A DNA stretch of 64,000 bases from Campylorhamphus procurvoides. Lineage: Eukaryota; Chordata; Aves; Passeriformes; Dendrocolaptidae. The stretch is taken from positions 1,118,193 through 1,182,192 of the forward strand of contig WBMV01005965.1 in the NCBI GenBank assembly GCA_013396655.1, given 5' to 3'. The notes below the pieces were generated by a model. The model was not told the DNA's origin, did no database searches, and saw only the letters and a list, made by a program, of their open reading frames with translations. A program made the translations under genes and the position numbers. Below, piece by piece: positions 1 through 13,100 of the stretch (the first letter of the stretch is position 1; every line of letters starts with the position of its first letter).

Positions 1-993
1 GTCTTGAGTGCTGAGAGATTTCCTTTATAGAATCATCATAGCCAAGCAGAATGCTAGTTCAGCATCATAAAGCAGGAAAAAGATTATTTTACAACACTAT
101 AGTATTTTCCATGACTGGTAAGTCATGGAAACCAGAAGTAAAAAGTTCCCTCAAAGGACATGCCTTATAATTTTATGTATAAAATTTGTCTGTATCACAT
201 GTGCATATGTATGAACACAAACATATTCTATAAAATTCTATCAAGCTAATATTTGGGAAACAGTGTTCATATACACATACAATTTTTAGTGATTATAATA
301 CTAATTAACAACTAATTAATTATAATTTACTAATTATAATAGTAAATTAACAACCATAATAATTGTAATACCTAAATAATTATAAAATAATTCAAAATAA
401 ATTACATTATTAAATAATTTAGTAATGCAAGTCTTATAAATGGAATGTGTGTGTGTGCGTACATATATGTGTATGAAAAAAATTAGTTACCAGAAATAGT
501 TTAAAATATTTATGTAGATTGAATACCTTCCGAGCCATGGTAACTAAACATGAAAAACTGAACATTATTGGAAATGTCCCAAAGCATAGTCAGAAAAAAA
601 GGTCAGTGACATTCTTAGAAAACAGGACCAGTAAAGAATGCCTATTATGTCATTGTCTGCTTTAGGGATTTACTGCTTTGTAAGGGAACTATTTTTAATG
701 TTGATAAAAACAAACAGCAAGCAAAACCCCTTAGATTTTTAATTTATTATTTTTATTAGAAATAAAGTATATTTACAAAGTTGTGACTTTGAGATTCATA
801 TGGCACTGAACCTGCTGGCTCAGTAAATTGTGTCCTTGGACATGAGAAACTAAAACATGGAATTACGTGTTTTTAATCAAATTGTTATTTTTGTGTGTGG
901 GACTTCATTATTTCCTAGCCTGTCTGTGAGTTTTCTTATTTATAAATAATGTTTCATTTTTCAGTGACTGCTTCTTATTTTTGTTTTTTTCAG
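1..993 (+). other. RYR2 intron upstream of first exon (3' part)
   Basis: Intronic, with no exon found. About 290-430 is nearly pure A/T with repeated TAATTA/AATTAT words; 445-475 has a short GT/AT run. A T-rich polypyrimidine tract leads to the acceptor at 993. Confidence 0.85.
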
Positions 994-1115
994 GCAATAA
1001 TGCACCATGAAGGTCACATGGATGATGGCTTAACACTGTCCAGATCTCAGAATGAAGAATCCCGTACAGCACGTGTCATCCGTAGTACAGTCTTCCTTTT
1101 CAACAGGTTTATAAG
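994..1115 (+). CDS. RYR2: RYR2 exon A (probably human exon 14)
   Basis: 122 nt, about residues 391-431, the third (helical) part of the N-terminal domain. The acceptor is a T-rich tract ending TTTCAG at 993; the donor is AG|GTGTGC, splitting the last Arg codon after two bases. The frame reads A-I-M-H-H-E-G-H then the [10 protein letters not shown] segment. Arg, Ile and Arg equivalent to human R414, I419 and R420, sites of arrhythmia-linked variants in the family literature, are all conserved. The open frame starts before the exon at a Met in the intron (949), which is not a real start. Confidence 0.96.
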
Positions 1116-4100
1116 GTGTGCTTTTAAAATGATCTTTTCATCCCTGCTTTTTTCTCTTTTATTTTATTCAAAGCAGCCATTAACACAACAGTGAGCAATT
1201 TAGCCTTCAGAAAAACACAAATATACTGAAAAAATTCATAGTCTCAAAAAAAGGTTTTTCTTAAAAATTATACCTTCTTTCTACGCTCCCATTATGCTTT
1301 GCTTATTTTTTTTCCCTTTTAATGCTACTTGTTTCTTTAATACTTTGAAAGATAAAAAAAATATTTTCTTTTATAGGAATTAGCTATTTAAAAATCCTGT
1401 CAGATTTATGCAATTTGCATTTATCTTCCCATTCCAAATGTCCTCCTAAATAACACTGATAAAATGCTAATTCTCAACTGCTTGTGATTTCAGTAATTAA
1501 TGAAAGGCCCTTTCATTAGTGTAGCTTGCATTAGAAAAAGAATGATATGCAGTAAGACTGTATGGAATGATAAGAATTTTGTCATGAGAAAAAAACTGTA
1601 GGAGATGGTGACCTGAAGCAACCATGGCCTAAATCAGTGCACAGTCAAAGACATACACATCTCAATTTTTTTGAAAACATTTAACAAGGTACTTAAATAG
1701 CAACACAGAAAATCGCCCCTCAGGAGACTTTCCTACTGTATGACATTTAAAATAAAAAAGAAATGTAAGCTCTAGGTCACTTTGTAAATAATACACCTTC
1801 TTAGAAGCTTCAAAGAATGCCATGAAAGATAAGGACAGAGAAAGGCAATTTAATGATAAGGTTTCACAAATCAAGGTATTGCTAAATTACAGTGGCAGTT
1901 TTTGTGGAGTGCACAAGGTAGTGCTTAACAGTTTAGTTTTGGCATGATGTTACTCCAAGAAGAAAAAGCTGAATTGAAGAGGAAGAAAATTATTCTTCTA
2001 AGTGTATGCCCCCATTCTTTTCCACAAAGTCAGGAGAAAAATTGAACTTTAGATAACGTGTTCACAATAAAAATTAAGTTTTAAAGATAACTTTTCTAGC
2101 TATCTTTGTGAAACGTTGCATTACTTACTGTAGGAGATTTAGAAAACAAAACCAAACAAACAAAAAACCCAAACCAACTATCAAAACAACATGCACATCA
2201 CCCCTACTGCCTACTGCACAGCCAGGTTTCTCTTCCCCTCATGGCTCCTCCTGTTCCTTGGAGAAGGTTCTCAAGTGCCCTCCACCACCTGCCTGGCGGG
2301 AGCCAGGGATGTGCAAGGGAAAGCCCTCGCCTTCCACTTGCTTTGTGGTGCTGGTGAGGTATCACCTGTGTTTGACTTTAGATGAGGTTTAAATGGAGGA
2401 GAAAGGTATATTGGGTCTGGAAAGCAGAGCACCAAGGGGAAATTGGATGATGGAGTTTGTTGGGGATTCAGATGAGCAAGGGGCAGGGCTAAATGGTTGA
2501 GAACAGTCAGCCCTCCACTTCTAGGAGAAAATGCTCATAGACTGCTGCAAGGCTAAGCTTAAACTGGGTATGGCTAATGAAGTGCTAGGACAGAGTTGTG
2601 GAAGTGCTGCATCTTCCCACACTGAACATGGCCTAAGAACAGGTTAGAGATGTGTCTGAGAGCCTTGATGGGCTATCGAGACCCTCCTCAACACCACAGG
2701 ACTGGTTTCTTTAACTTCGTCCATTCCAGCTTCATGATGCTTTGTGCAGGTTTACAGTAACATCTCTTCATCTTCTCCTCTGCCTTTGAAACTACTACAT
2801 GCCTAGGTAGACTATTAAAGTGTTTTCTGGATTTCAAAAACTTTGAGAACATTCTTGAGGGTTTCAGGTTATATTTGGGAAGAGAGGGGTGGATTGTTAA
2901 GTAGAAAATGGGGAGGTATAAATAATTTTTGGGAAGTTACATGGCTGTCAGAAAATTATTTGAGTTTTGACATCTAACAAAACTTTGTTTTAAATAAATA
3001 AAGAGTTTGAATGATAAATTAATTTTAAATGCTCAGGAGACTTTGCATCTTCTTGTAGGGGCCTTGATGCTCTCAGCAAGAAAGTGAAGTCTTCCACCAT
3101 TGATTTGCCTATCGAGTCTGTCAGTCTGAGCCTTCAGGACTTAATTGGCTACTTTCACCCCCCTGATGAACATTTGGAGCATGAAAACAAACAAAACAGG
3201 CTCCGAGCACTGAAGAATCGCCAGAACCTCTTCCAAGAAGAGGTAGTTCTCTGTTTTACTCCTGATTTTCCACCATGTTGTCTGCAAGTATTCTTTCACA
3301 GTATCTGTAGTGTTGATATCTAATGTGGAGTATGATTGCAGTGGTTTGTTGTTTGGGTTTTTTTGTCCTGTAAGAGTCAAACTATTTGCTACATTTATAA
3401 TCCCTTGGGACCTGTTGATTTTCCTGTCTGTTCAAAGAAATACATTTAAGGCCTTATTTTTCCTTTTTTAAAAATTTAAATATTAATATTACTTTGTGCT
3501 CTGAATTCTAAGCATAATTTTCTTCTTATGTGTGAATTAGTTTCTTCTGTTATAGTTTAATCTCTTGATGCAAAAGGATGTTTTGGTTTAATAAGCATGC
3601 TTTAAGTGTCTTATTTAATATTATCTGTTATTTCTCTGGTAGAGATAGTTGCCTATAATTTTTCAGATGCCTAAGTGCCTTCCAGAATAGAAACTTGTCT
3701 AAAATTATATCATGAATACTGTTTATTTTTTTAATTTGACCATACTAAATGGTAGATTTTTATTATCCGAATCAAGGAAAAATTTCCATAGGGATTACTT
3801 GTTTGGTTTCATGTATGTATTCTTGTGTTTTATGTAACCTGTCCTTCATGTTTTATTTTTTTGATTTCTGAAAATCTTTTTTGTTTGCACCTAAGAAATG
3901 CCTTTTTTTTTCTTTTTAAGGGTATGATCAACCTTGTTCTTGAATGTATTGATCGCTTGAATGTATACAGCAGTGCGGCTCATTTTGCAGACGTAGCTGG
4001 GAAGGAAGCTGGAGAAGCATGGAAATCTATTCTGAATTCTTTGTATGAATTACTAGGTAAGACACAGTACAGGTTACTGGGATTGTTTTAGCTCAAAATA

Positions 4101-7100
4101 ATGAAGAATAAAGAAACACATACCTGTTTTAATATAAAAGAATTTCCCCTGTATAGAAATTTATGATACAAATTAAACAAGATTTTTATATACACACAGG
4201 TTTCAAGAGTGACCAAATAGTACTTCCTAACATTAGATTGGTAGACTTTATAAACATTATGAGGTTTTAATTTTTAGGTTTTAATTTTGGTTTTCATCAT
4301 TTTTATAGCTGAAGGATAAATACACCCTCTATACATCTCTCTCCACTTCTGATAGTGACAAGTCAGTAAAGTCAGCATGTGGGTCAAAAACAGGCCTGAA
4401 ACTTAAGATACATCAGACTGCTTTGCTTTCAGCTAATAGTAATTTCTAACAGTGGTACACTGTTGTCCTTTGTACTGTAATTTTGTATAAAAAACCTTTT
4501 CAGAAGTAGGTGGGAGTTTTTACCAGTGGATTTATGATGCTTGATGATTGAGAAGTTTTATGACTTGGCAACATGAATTATATTGTAGATTCTTGAGTGG
4601 AGTGTCCACATCCTTTTCCTCTCCATTTTTTTTTTTCCCCCATCATGTGTCTTATGTTTTTCAAGCTGGTATGGGTTTTTCTAACCTTTCCACGTTAGAG
4701 CTCCATTATCTTTGCTCATAACTTATCTTCATTCAGACCAATGTTGTCTGTTATAGAAAATGTTTCTTGTTGTTTTCACTGTATTTCAACAAAACAAAAT
4801 AGAATCACAGAATGTGTAAAGCTGGAAGGGACCTCTGGTGGGGTCATCTGGCACAGTGTCCCTGCTTAGGCCAGGTCTTTCTAGAGCACATTGCACAGGA
4901 TTGAGTCCAGACAGATTTTGAAAATCTCCATGGAGGGAGACGTCCCAGCCTCTCCAGACAGTCTGTTGTTCCAGCGTACAGTCACAAACACAGTAAAGAA
5001 ATTCTTCCTCATGTTCAGGTGGAAGTTCCTGTGCATCAGTTTCTGCCTATTGCCTCTCATCTTGATGCTTGGCATCACCAAGAAAAACCTGGCTCTATCC
5101 TCTTGACACTCACCCTTCAGATACTTGTCTACATTGAAGAAGTCCCCTCAGTCTTCCCTTCTCCAGGCTAAATAGGCTCAACTCTTTCAGCATTTCCTCA
5201 TAAGAGAGATGCTCCAGTACCTTAATCCTCTTTGCAGCTCTCCACTGGACTTGCTCCAGGAGCATCTAATACACGCCAGGGTATCATTGGCCTTTTTGGT
5301 CACAAGAGCATGCTGCTTGCTCATGGACAACTTGTTGTCCATCAAGACCTCCAGGTCCTTCTCCACAAAGCTGCTTTCCAGCAGTCAGCCCCCACCTTGT
5401 GCTGGTGCAAGGTTCCTTCCCAGCTGCAGGACCCTACATTTCTGCTTGTTGAACCTCTGACAGTTCTGCTCTGACCAATTCTCCAACCTGTTGAGGTTCT
5501 TCTGAAGGGCTGCACAGCCCTCTGGGGCATCAGCAACTCCTCCCAGCTTTGTGTCATCAGCAGACTTGCTAAGGAGGTGTCTGCCTCTTCATCCAAGTCA
5601 CCGATGAATAAGTTAAATACTGGTCCCAGTATTGAACGTTGGGGAACACTGCTAATGGCAGGCCTCCAATGAGATCCTGTGCCACTGATTACAACACTCT
5701 GGAATGTGCTGTTCAGCCAGTTCTCAATACACCTTACTGTCCACTCATCCAGTCTTCACAGCGAACCTGAGAGGTTGAGCAGCAACCATTTCTTGGATCC
5801 TCCACCACTTGTGACAAGAAATTGTCATCAGTGCTTTCCAGAAATCTCCTGTATTGTCTGTGCCTTGCTGTATTGTTCCTGATGTCAGAGTGGTTAAAGT
5901 CCCTCACAAGAACCAGGGCATGTGATAGTGAGGCTAATTTCAAGCTGTTTGTAAAAGGACCCATACTCATATAGCTTTGTCTGTCTTCATGCTTGCAAGC
6001 AACCAGATTGTTCACTCTAAATGTTTTGAAAGTGATTCGGCCATTGGCAGGCAGAAAAGGGTTAAAATTTGTAAAAGATGCATGACACTGTACTAAATTT
6101 TCACAATGAAAATTATGTTAAACTTTAGCATGAGCTTCTCTTCTGAGCTAATACTAGTGTTATGTTTTCCCTCCCTCTACTTCTCGCTTTGCTCACCCTG
6201 ATGCTTGTATGAATTCCTGAAAGTAATTCAAGAATTCTTGAAAGTAAAATATTGTCTAATGTGGTTTTGGGGTATATCTTGTCCATTGCTGAGATAGAAA
6301 GATCATCTGGAAGGAACATTAGTAAAAATTGAACGATTATTTAATCTGTACTACTGGTAGTTATTTGATTTATTAAGAATCAATTAGAGAAGTTATGGCA
6401 AGAATTGTAAACATTTACTCTCTGGCCAGACTAGGGCCAGAGAGTAAATGTCCCCATGAAATTAACTGATGACCTTTTAGAGTGTAGGTGATGTAATATA
6501 AAATTCTGTGGTTGAGTTATTCTTAGATGTAGGAGACAGTTGAACTTTTTATTATAGTTTAGTTATCTCTGTTATCTCTCGCTACATTAAGCACAGTGCA
6601 GACTGGAGGAAGTAGTGACTTGATTTCTGGACCATTTCTTGAAGTCTGAAATTTCCAATTGGCAAGGCTAGAAAATTCCTTCTGAAAGAGCCTGCTTGTC
6701 TTGTACCAACTGTTGTTTCTGTGGACTTGTAGTGAGAACAGAGCAGAAGCTTTTGGTGACTTCCCAGTGTCCATGCCCCTCCTGTCCTCTGATTTTACTT
6801 CCCTTACTGCATTATCTTTGGGCAGCTAATGCTTAGGAAGCCTGGCTTTGATCTGGCTATAATGAATTTGTACATTGCTCTGTTCTGAATAATGCTGGAA
6901 CTGTGCAGTAATTACAGGGATGACAAATGGATATCGCTTTCTCAGTCTTGCTTCAGCAAACAGTACTTTGTTTTTTGAGTCTGCACATAAATAAAACTAA
7001 ACTGTGATGCCAGAATTCATGGCCTGTGTCATGTCATTGATGTTGTGTTGTATTTCACTGTGATGAGAATGTAGGCATTTACAGACTTTGAGTTGAGACC

Positions 7101-10100
7101 AGATGCTATCACACAGAAAAGTCATATAATATTAGAATAGTTTGGGTCACAAGGGATCGTTAAAGATCATCTAGTCCAACCATCCTCATTGCAAAAAGTT
7201 CCTTCCTTATAGCCAATCTAAATCTACTGTCTTTCAATTTGAAACAATTGACATATATGTACTGGGGCATCTGTCCTTTCTCCGTTACAAATACAGACAT
7301 TCACTGCAAACTTATACTTGATCTTTTTGTGTCACAAAAGAATATGCAGGAGTATATGCAGTGGTGTGACTTTATTATCTGACTGTATCCTGGCTTTTAT
7401 TTCTTTAAATCTGAATGCTGGTCTTGTTCAGAGTAGTAGGCAAGAAGAAAAGAAGCAATTTTTGGATTTTTTTTTTTTTTTCAATTTTAAGTGTTTGTAT
7501 GCCTCATTTAATGCACACTTTCAACCTTTTGCAAAGTTCCGCTGATCTGCATTTATGAAGCCATCTGTGTCTTATTACTATTAATGGAGTTAAATTTAGT
7601 GATGTTGTGTTAAGCATTGAACTGTTATATGTTCATACCTGAAGTTGTGTGCCTTGCATATAACCAATAAAAAACACTTAGAGAAACAGGTGTTCCTTGG
7701 TTCTAATCTGTGTGTTTTAACAAGATACTACCCCTCTTATGATTTTCAAGTATTTTCAAGTAACTGTTGTGATATTAATAAACATTTCAGTGTACAGATT
7801 TTTTTTTAATCATATAATGCAGCAAGAGAAAAGGTTTTGTTTGTTTTGCTGTTAGGGTTTGTTTTTCTGATTCGTTGTGTGGTTTTTGGTTTTTGTGTTT
7901 TGTTTTTGTTTAAATTTTTTTTGTTTGTTTTGTTTTTGTTTGTTTTTTGCTATGAAGCAGTTGAAATTGTGATCTCTTTCCTCATGATATATGTGTCAGT
8001 GCAGTGACTTGTTTGCAGTTCCTTTCTGCAGATAGTTTCATATCATATTTATGTCATAAGTCATTATGTTTAACCTTTCATAAATAAAGGAGCATGAAAA
8101 CACAGTTGCAACATACTATAGTGCATTTGTGCAGCAACAAGACATAGATTTTAAGAGGCCATTGCCTCTTAGCAGGGCCAACAGTCTCTGCTGCTGAAAT
8201 AATCACAGAATTTTCAGTTTGAAATAATTTGTTGTCAGAATTGGAAAAAAATCTTAAGAAAAGCAGTATGCACTCTTCCACAGACCAAAGAGAAATGTTA
8301 GTGCCTCACACCTTTTTGGAGGAGAACTGATGCTTCTCTGGGAGCTCGAGTGTATGCACATACCTACAAATGCATGTAATCCTGGGCAGGGCAAGCTTGT
8401 GGGTGCCTGCAGTGTTCAGTGAGATTTCAGTTCAGTTATACCCACCAAATCAGTGCATGATTCAGTCTACTTCAATCTTCAGCTTAAGCATGGGGGTGAA
8501 GCAGATTTAAACCAGTTACTTCCTCCCTCCTGCCCTGTCAAAAGTATGAGAAGCAGTTCCTGGGCATCTGTCTTGTGTTAGTTCCTACTGCTCTTGAACA
8601 AAAGCACAAACTCATCAATAGAAAACACCTATGCTGTTTGCTTCACACTCTGATTTTCCAGTGTCTTCTGTCATTAGAATACTGTAGCAGCTGAGTTCTG
8701 TGGTGTCAGTGCTGGCTACTTCATGTAGAGAATTTTGCAGGGATTTTTGAGATTTTTTGGATGATTGTAAAGCCAAAAATATTCAAAATCCTTGAAGGTC
8801 AATTTGATATCAAAGGTATTTCTCATGCTTAATTCTAACTATCACATTATTTAAATTTAAATCAAGAATATAATAGTTAAAGGTTAGAAATCTGTCTTAC
8901 TGGATTCTTCCTGACAAGACAAGACAATTTAAATTTAAATGGACTCATAATTGTGATTTTTTTTCTCTCTCTCTCTTTTTCCAATAGCGGCTCTGATTCG
9001 AGGAAATCGTAAAAACTGTGCTCAGTTTTCTGGATCTCTTGATTGGTTGATCAGCAGATTAGAAAGACTGGAAGCCTCCTCTGGTATGCTTTTTAGTATT
9101 TTAACTTCCTTTTTTGACCAGTTCTAAATTCTTTAAAATCAGTTATATAATTGTTCGGACTAATTATAATGAAGTGTTTTTTTTTTATGAGAGAATAAAT
9201 TATATTAATAAATTGAGATTTATATTTGTAACATTTTTATATATTGATTTTAGTCGTAGTTTAAGTTTTACTCAGTTGTGGCAGTCTTGCCTTTCTCTTG
9301 ACTAATTGATTGCAGTGTTACCTTTTAATGGAGGCAAACAAAGCATTTGTCAAAATAACTGTTCTAGAGTTTAAATCATATTAAGTTGCTTTCTCTCTAA
9401 TTCTAGTATCTTCCCTTCTATTTGGGAAGTCTTCATGTTTTTCAGAATTGCATCAAACTAAATATAGCCATGTGGAATGAATATAAGTTGTCATTTCTTG
9501 AAGGACTGTAGTAGTAATGTAGGGAAGTTCATGTATTCTGCTTGAGTATGTGTAAGAATAGATGAGTCTTCACAAACTACCTGTGTGTTTCCATGTAAGA
9601 GTGTTACCTCTGTAACAGATAGACACTTTTTTTTAATCACCTCTCTGATTCCTGAGGTCTGAATTTCTATTTAAAGTTAAAAGTTTTTCAGGTGCAGTTG
9701 AGACTGTTTTGCTTTATATATAATATTTTTACTAGGATGTGTGGTTTTTTGTTTGGGGGTTTTTTGTTTGTTTATTTGTTTTTTTTTTTAAAGGATGGGC
9801 TGTTGAGAGTCTTTCTAGCCTTATTTCTTTAATTATGGTACAGTAAATTCAAGGGGCAGGAAGGTTTGTTGGCGTACCAGTGACAAGGTAGTTACAATAA
9901 CAGTGCAACATACCTCTCTGATTCCATTTTTGTCATTTATTCTCATCATCTTCCTGGTTTAGTGTCATGTGTTGTTCCACGAACTGTAAGGAACTTAAGG
10001 ATAAATTAGAAAGTTATCCTCAGGAACTGAAATGCATTCCCCATCCTGTTCTTCCAGTCCTGAATCGTATTTCTGCCACACATAAATGTGTACTCAAGAG

Positions 10101-13100
10101 TCTTTGAAATATTAAGGGAGGGATGTCAGGAAAGCAATATGCCACCCATTGCAAAAATTCTTTGTTTTATATTAGACTGGTAAACATTTGAAAACGAATG
10201 TCACAGGCGTAACACAGTACACAATTGTACTCATCAGCAATTTGCTGTGGCATTAATCGATGAGAAACATCCTGCTATTGCTGAGTATTCTAAGTAAAAG
10301 TAGGAGTTGTCTCAGTACAGATCACTATTTGGCATATATTAACAAATTACTTGCCTCAGTGTAGCTAATACATGGGGTGTGGAGATCCTAACCAAAGAGA
10401 TGTCATAACTAAATATTCATATTGGTTTACGTTACTGTTAAGAAAACCTGCTCTGCAGATGCTGTGATCTTCTTGCTTTACTGAGCATTTAAGTGACAGA
10501 GAATTTAAACTGAAATAAGCATTTAAAAACTGTCAAAGTCACAAGATAGATCCTCTTTTTACTATGGTCCACCTTTGGTGTGAGAGCATTCATCTAACGA
10601 GTGTGGTCCTAAAATTATGCAGTTGCATGGGATTTGACTGCAACCTGCTCAATTTAAATGTATCTCCCAAGTTTTTCATGGTGAAATTATTTCCTAAGTG
10701 ACCTAATTTTACTTCTGAAACTGGGGATAAGGATTTTCAGAAATAATGCAAAACTTTGTGCTCAACTTTTGGAGGTTCAAGATGAAATGTCTTATGACAG
10801 CTCTAAAAATGCTATGTTACATGGTTTTTGGTATGTATGTATGTATATTTAAATATTAATCTCAAAGTAAAAAAAAAGTTTGAAAATTAAAACTTAATTG
10901 CTTATGATACTATAGTAAGGTATGAGATCCATTCTGTAAACTGTAGAGTAATCTGACACTATAGTCTCACTGTGTGATGAATCACCTGGCATGCTGAAAG
11001 AACTCTGATGGTACTAATGCTTGCAGTGCTCATTTGTTCTGAGTTTTCTTCTAGGAACTAGGCCACTTGAACTGCTTTCCCATATGTTCTGGTTAACATA
11101 ACTTCCATGTTGCCTCCAGAACTGATTTTATAATCAAGACTTTTTCTGGTTTTGACAGAGTCAGTTATAAAAAGATGCTAATTAGGCGTACTTTAGTTAT
11201 CTCAAGAGGCTCAGTAGGTTTAGATTTTAGCATGTAAATGTAATTCTGTGATTTTATGTGGCATGCCTGCTTGCCAGATTTTAAGCTTTTTTTACTTTTG
11301 GCTTTACCAGGGTGAGGATATTCACTGTTTTTAATTTACAGTGATAGGTCTACAATAGGGAGAAATACTGGCTTATACTACACTTCTAAAATAAGAATAC
11401 TTGGATACTTATAGTCAATTAATTATTTTTATAAGGTAGAGTGTTTATGAGGAAGAAACACCACATTCTGTTAATAACATCAAAATTAATCTCACCTTCA
11501 TCATGGAAGTGAGTTTAACTCACTTAACTTAATGGAGAGTTAAACTCACTTCCATGTGAGTTCCATTCTCCATTAAGTTAACTAACTTTAACTTAATGGA
11601 CAAAACACTCCTACAAGTGTTTTCTTTAATGTATTTTGATAAAGATTTGGTGCTAAAAGCTATTGCCAGTAAAATTCCTCTTTTCACTTTTATCTTGTCC
11701 ATGAGCTAAAAATGTTATAAGAACAGAACAAAGGCATTAAACAGCAACTGTGAATTGATTGTATGAGTTAGATGGGAAATTGATTCAGTTCCTAAGCTTC
11801 ACTGAAGCAAAAGAAAGAAAATTATGGTTTGTCCAAGTATAAATGTGTCCAAGAGTAGACTATGTTAGAAGTGAGATATAGCAGTTGAGCAAATAATGCA
11901 ATACAAATGCTTCAGCTGTCTCTTCAAGGCATAAATTAAGATTAGATTGGTCTTTCACTCTGAAATATATTCCAGTTGGCATTAAAACATAGGTAAAATA
12001 GAATACAGCAAGTTAGTAATCTAAAGTTAAGGAATACATTCGGTTCAGGTAACTTGGTTTGCAAGCTGCAGTGTGAGCTGCAGGTTCATCTCTGCGGGGC
12101 ACCGGAGCCCGAGCCCCAGGCAAGAGGCTGTGAACTGCCCACTCTCCCTATGAAAGGGCACAGGGATCTGTGGCCCAGCCAGGGAACCAGACACTCAGAG
12201 ACAGTCCCAGCTCAGGTGATACAAGTGTGACTGCCAGAGAGGCTCCTGGATGGTCAGACAGGGAAGTTTAACATGGATACGCTCCAAGTAAATGTTTTTT
12301 TGAACCAGATAATATCAGTTTTTGAGTATTTTCTTAAAGAACATGCATTTTATTCTAGTATTCTACAGTATGACATTAAAGCAGTCAACTTACAGTGCTG
12401 AAAATATTTGCTTTCTTTCATCTCTTAGTAATTAAGAATTTTCACTCTCCTTACCATAAACTTCATATCATACTGTTTCTGATATTTGTATTAAATTCAA
12501 ATGCTTCCTGCCTTGAGGAGCTCTCATGAAATTGGAACAAGTCCAGTTGTCTTTAATGTAGACAATCTAAAAGTGAATCAGTCTGAACAGACACAGTATG
12601 TTCATCTACAATTTTTTTCTGAAACAGAAGGAATTTGCCCTTAGGACAAAGTGTATTTGATAATTAGCATTCAGATACTACAGTAATTAAAGAAGGTGCT
12701 GTGCCAACTGAATCTAATTGATGATATGCATTTATTGTTAAATGTTTAGATTTTCAAAGAATTTTTACTTCTGTTACTGAAAAAGTTAAGACTAGAAAAT
12801 GAACCCTGTGTACTATATTAAGACAAAATTAAGATTACACAAATCCGAAAATTCCAAGGTTATGGTTACCACACTTGTGGTATTGTTTCATATTGGATTG
12901 CTATTTATATTTTTAAAAGTGTGTTTCAGTGCTATAGTGACAAGTGGCAAACTTTCAACTACCAAGTTTTGAATGTAGTGATTTCCTTGCAGTCACTGTG
13001 ACACATAATACAGTTCTTGATCTTTTTACAGATTACCCCTCTAGAATAAGAATCCTTTTGTAAGACTTTTTTAATGTCCCTAAGTACTTTTATCTTGGTC

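Larger units (their letters stand above)
4057..8987 (+). other. RYR2 intron C-D
   Basis: 4.9 kb. Holds a CR1 element (4801-5990), a perfect hairpin (6411-6451), a second CR1 end (7131-7290) and a T/G-rich simple stretch (7835-7950). The palindromic word ATTTAAATTTAAAT occurs twice shortly before exon D (near 8850 and 8928). The remainder has nothing recognisable. Confidence 0.8.

Noticed and set aside
949..993. Met-initiated start for the first exon
   Set aside because: This is the intron and acceptor tract; the preceding 390 residues of RYR2 lie upstream of the window.
4891..5882. Several plus-strand open frames of 60-84 residues
   Set aside because: All fall within the minus-strand CR1 copy and are shadows of it.
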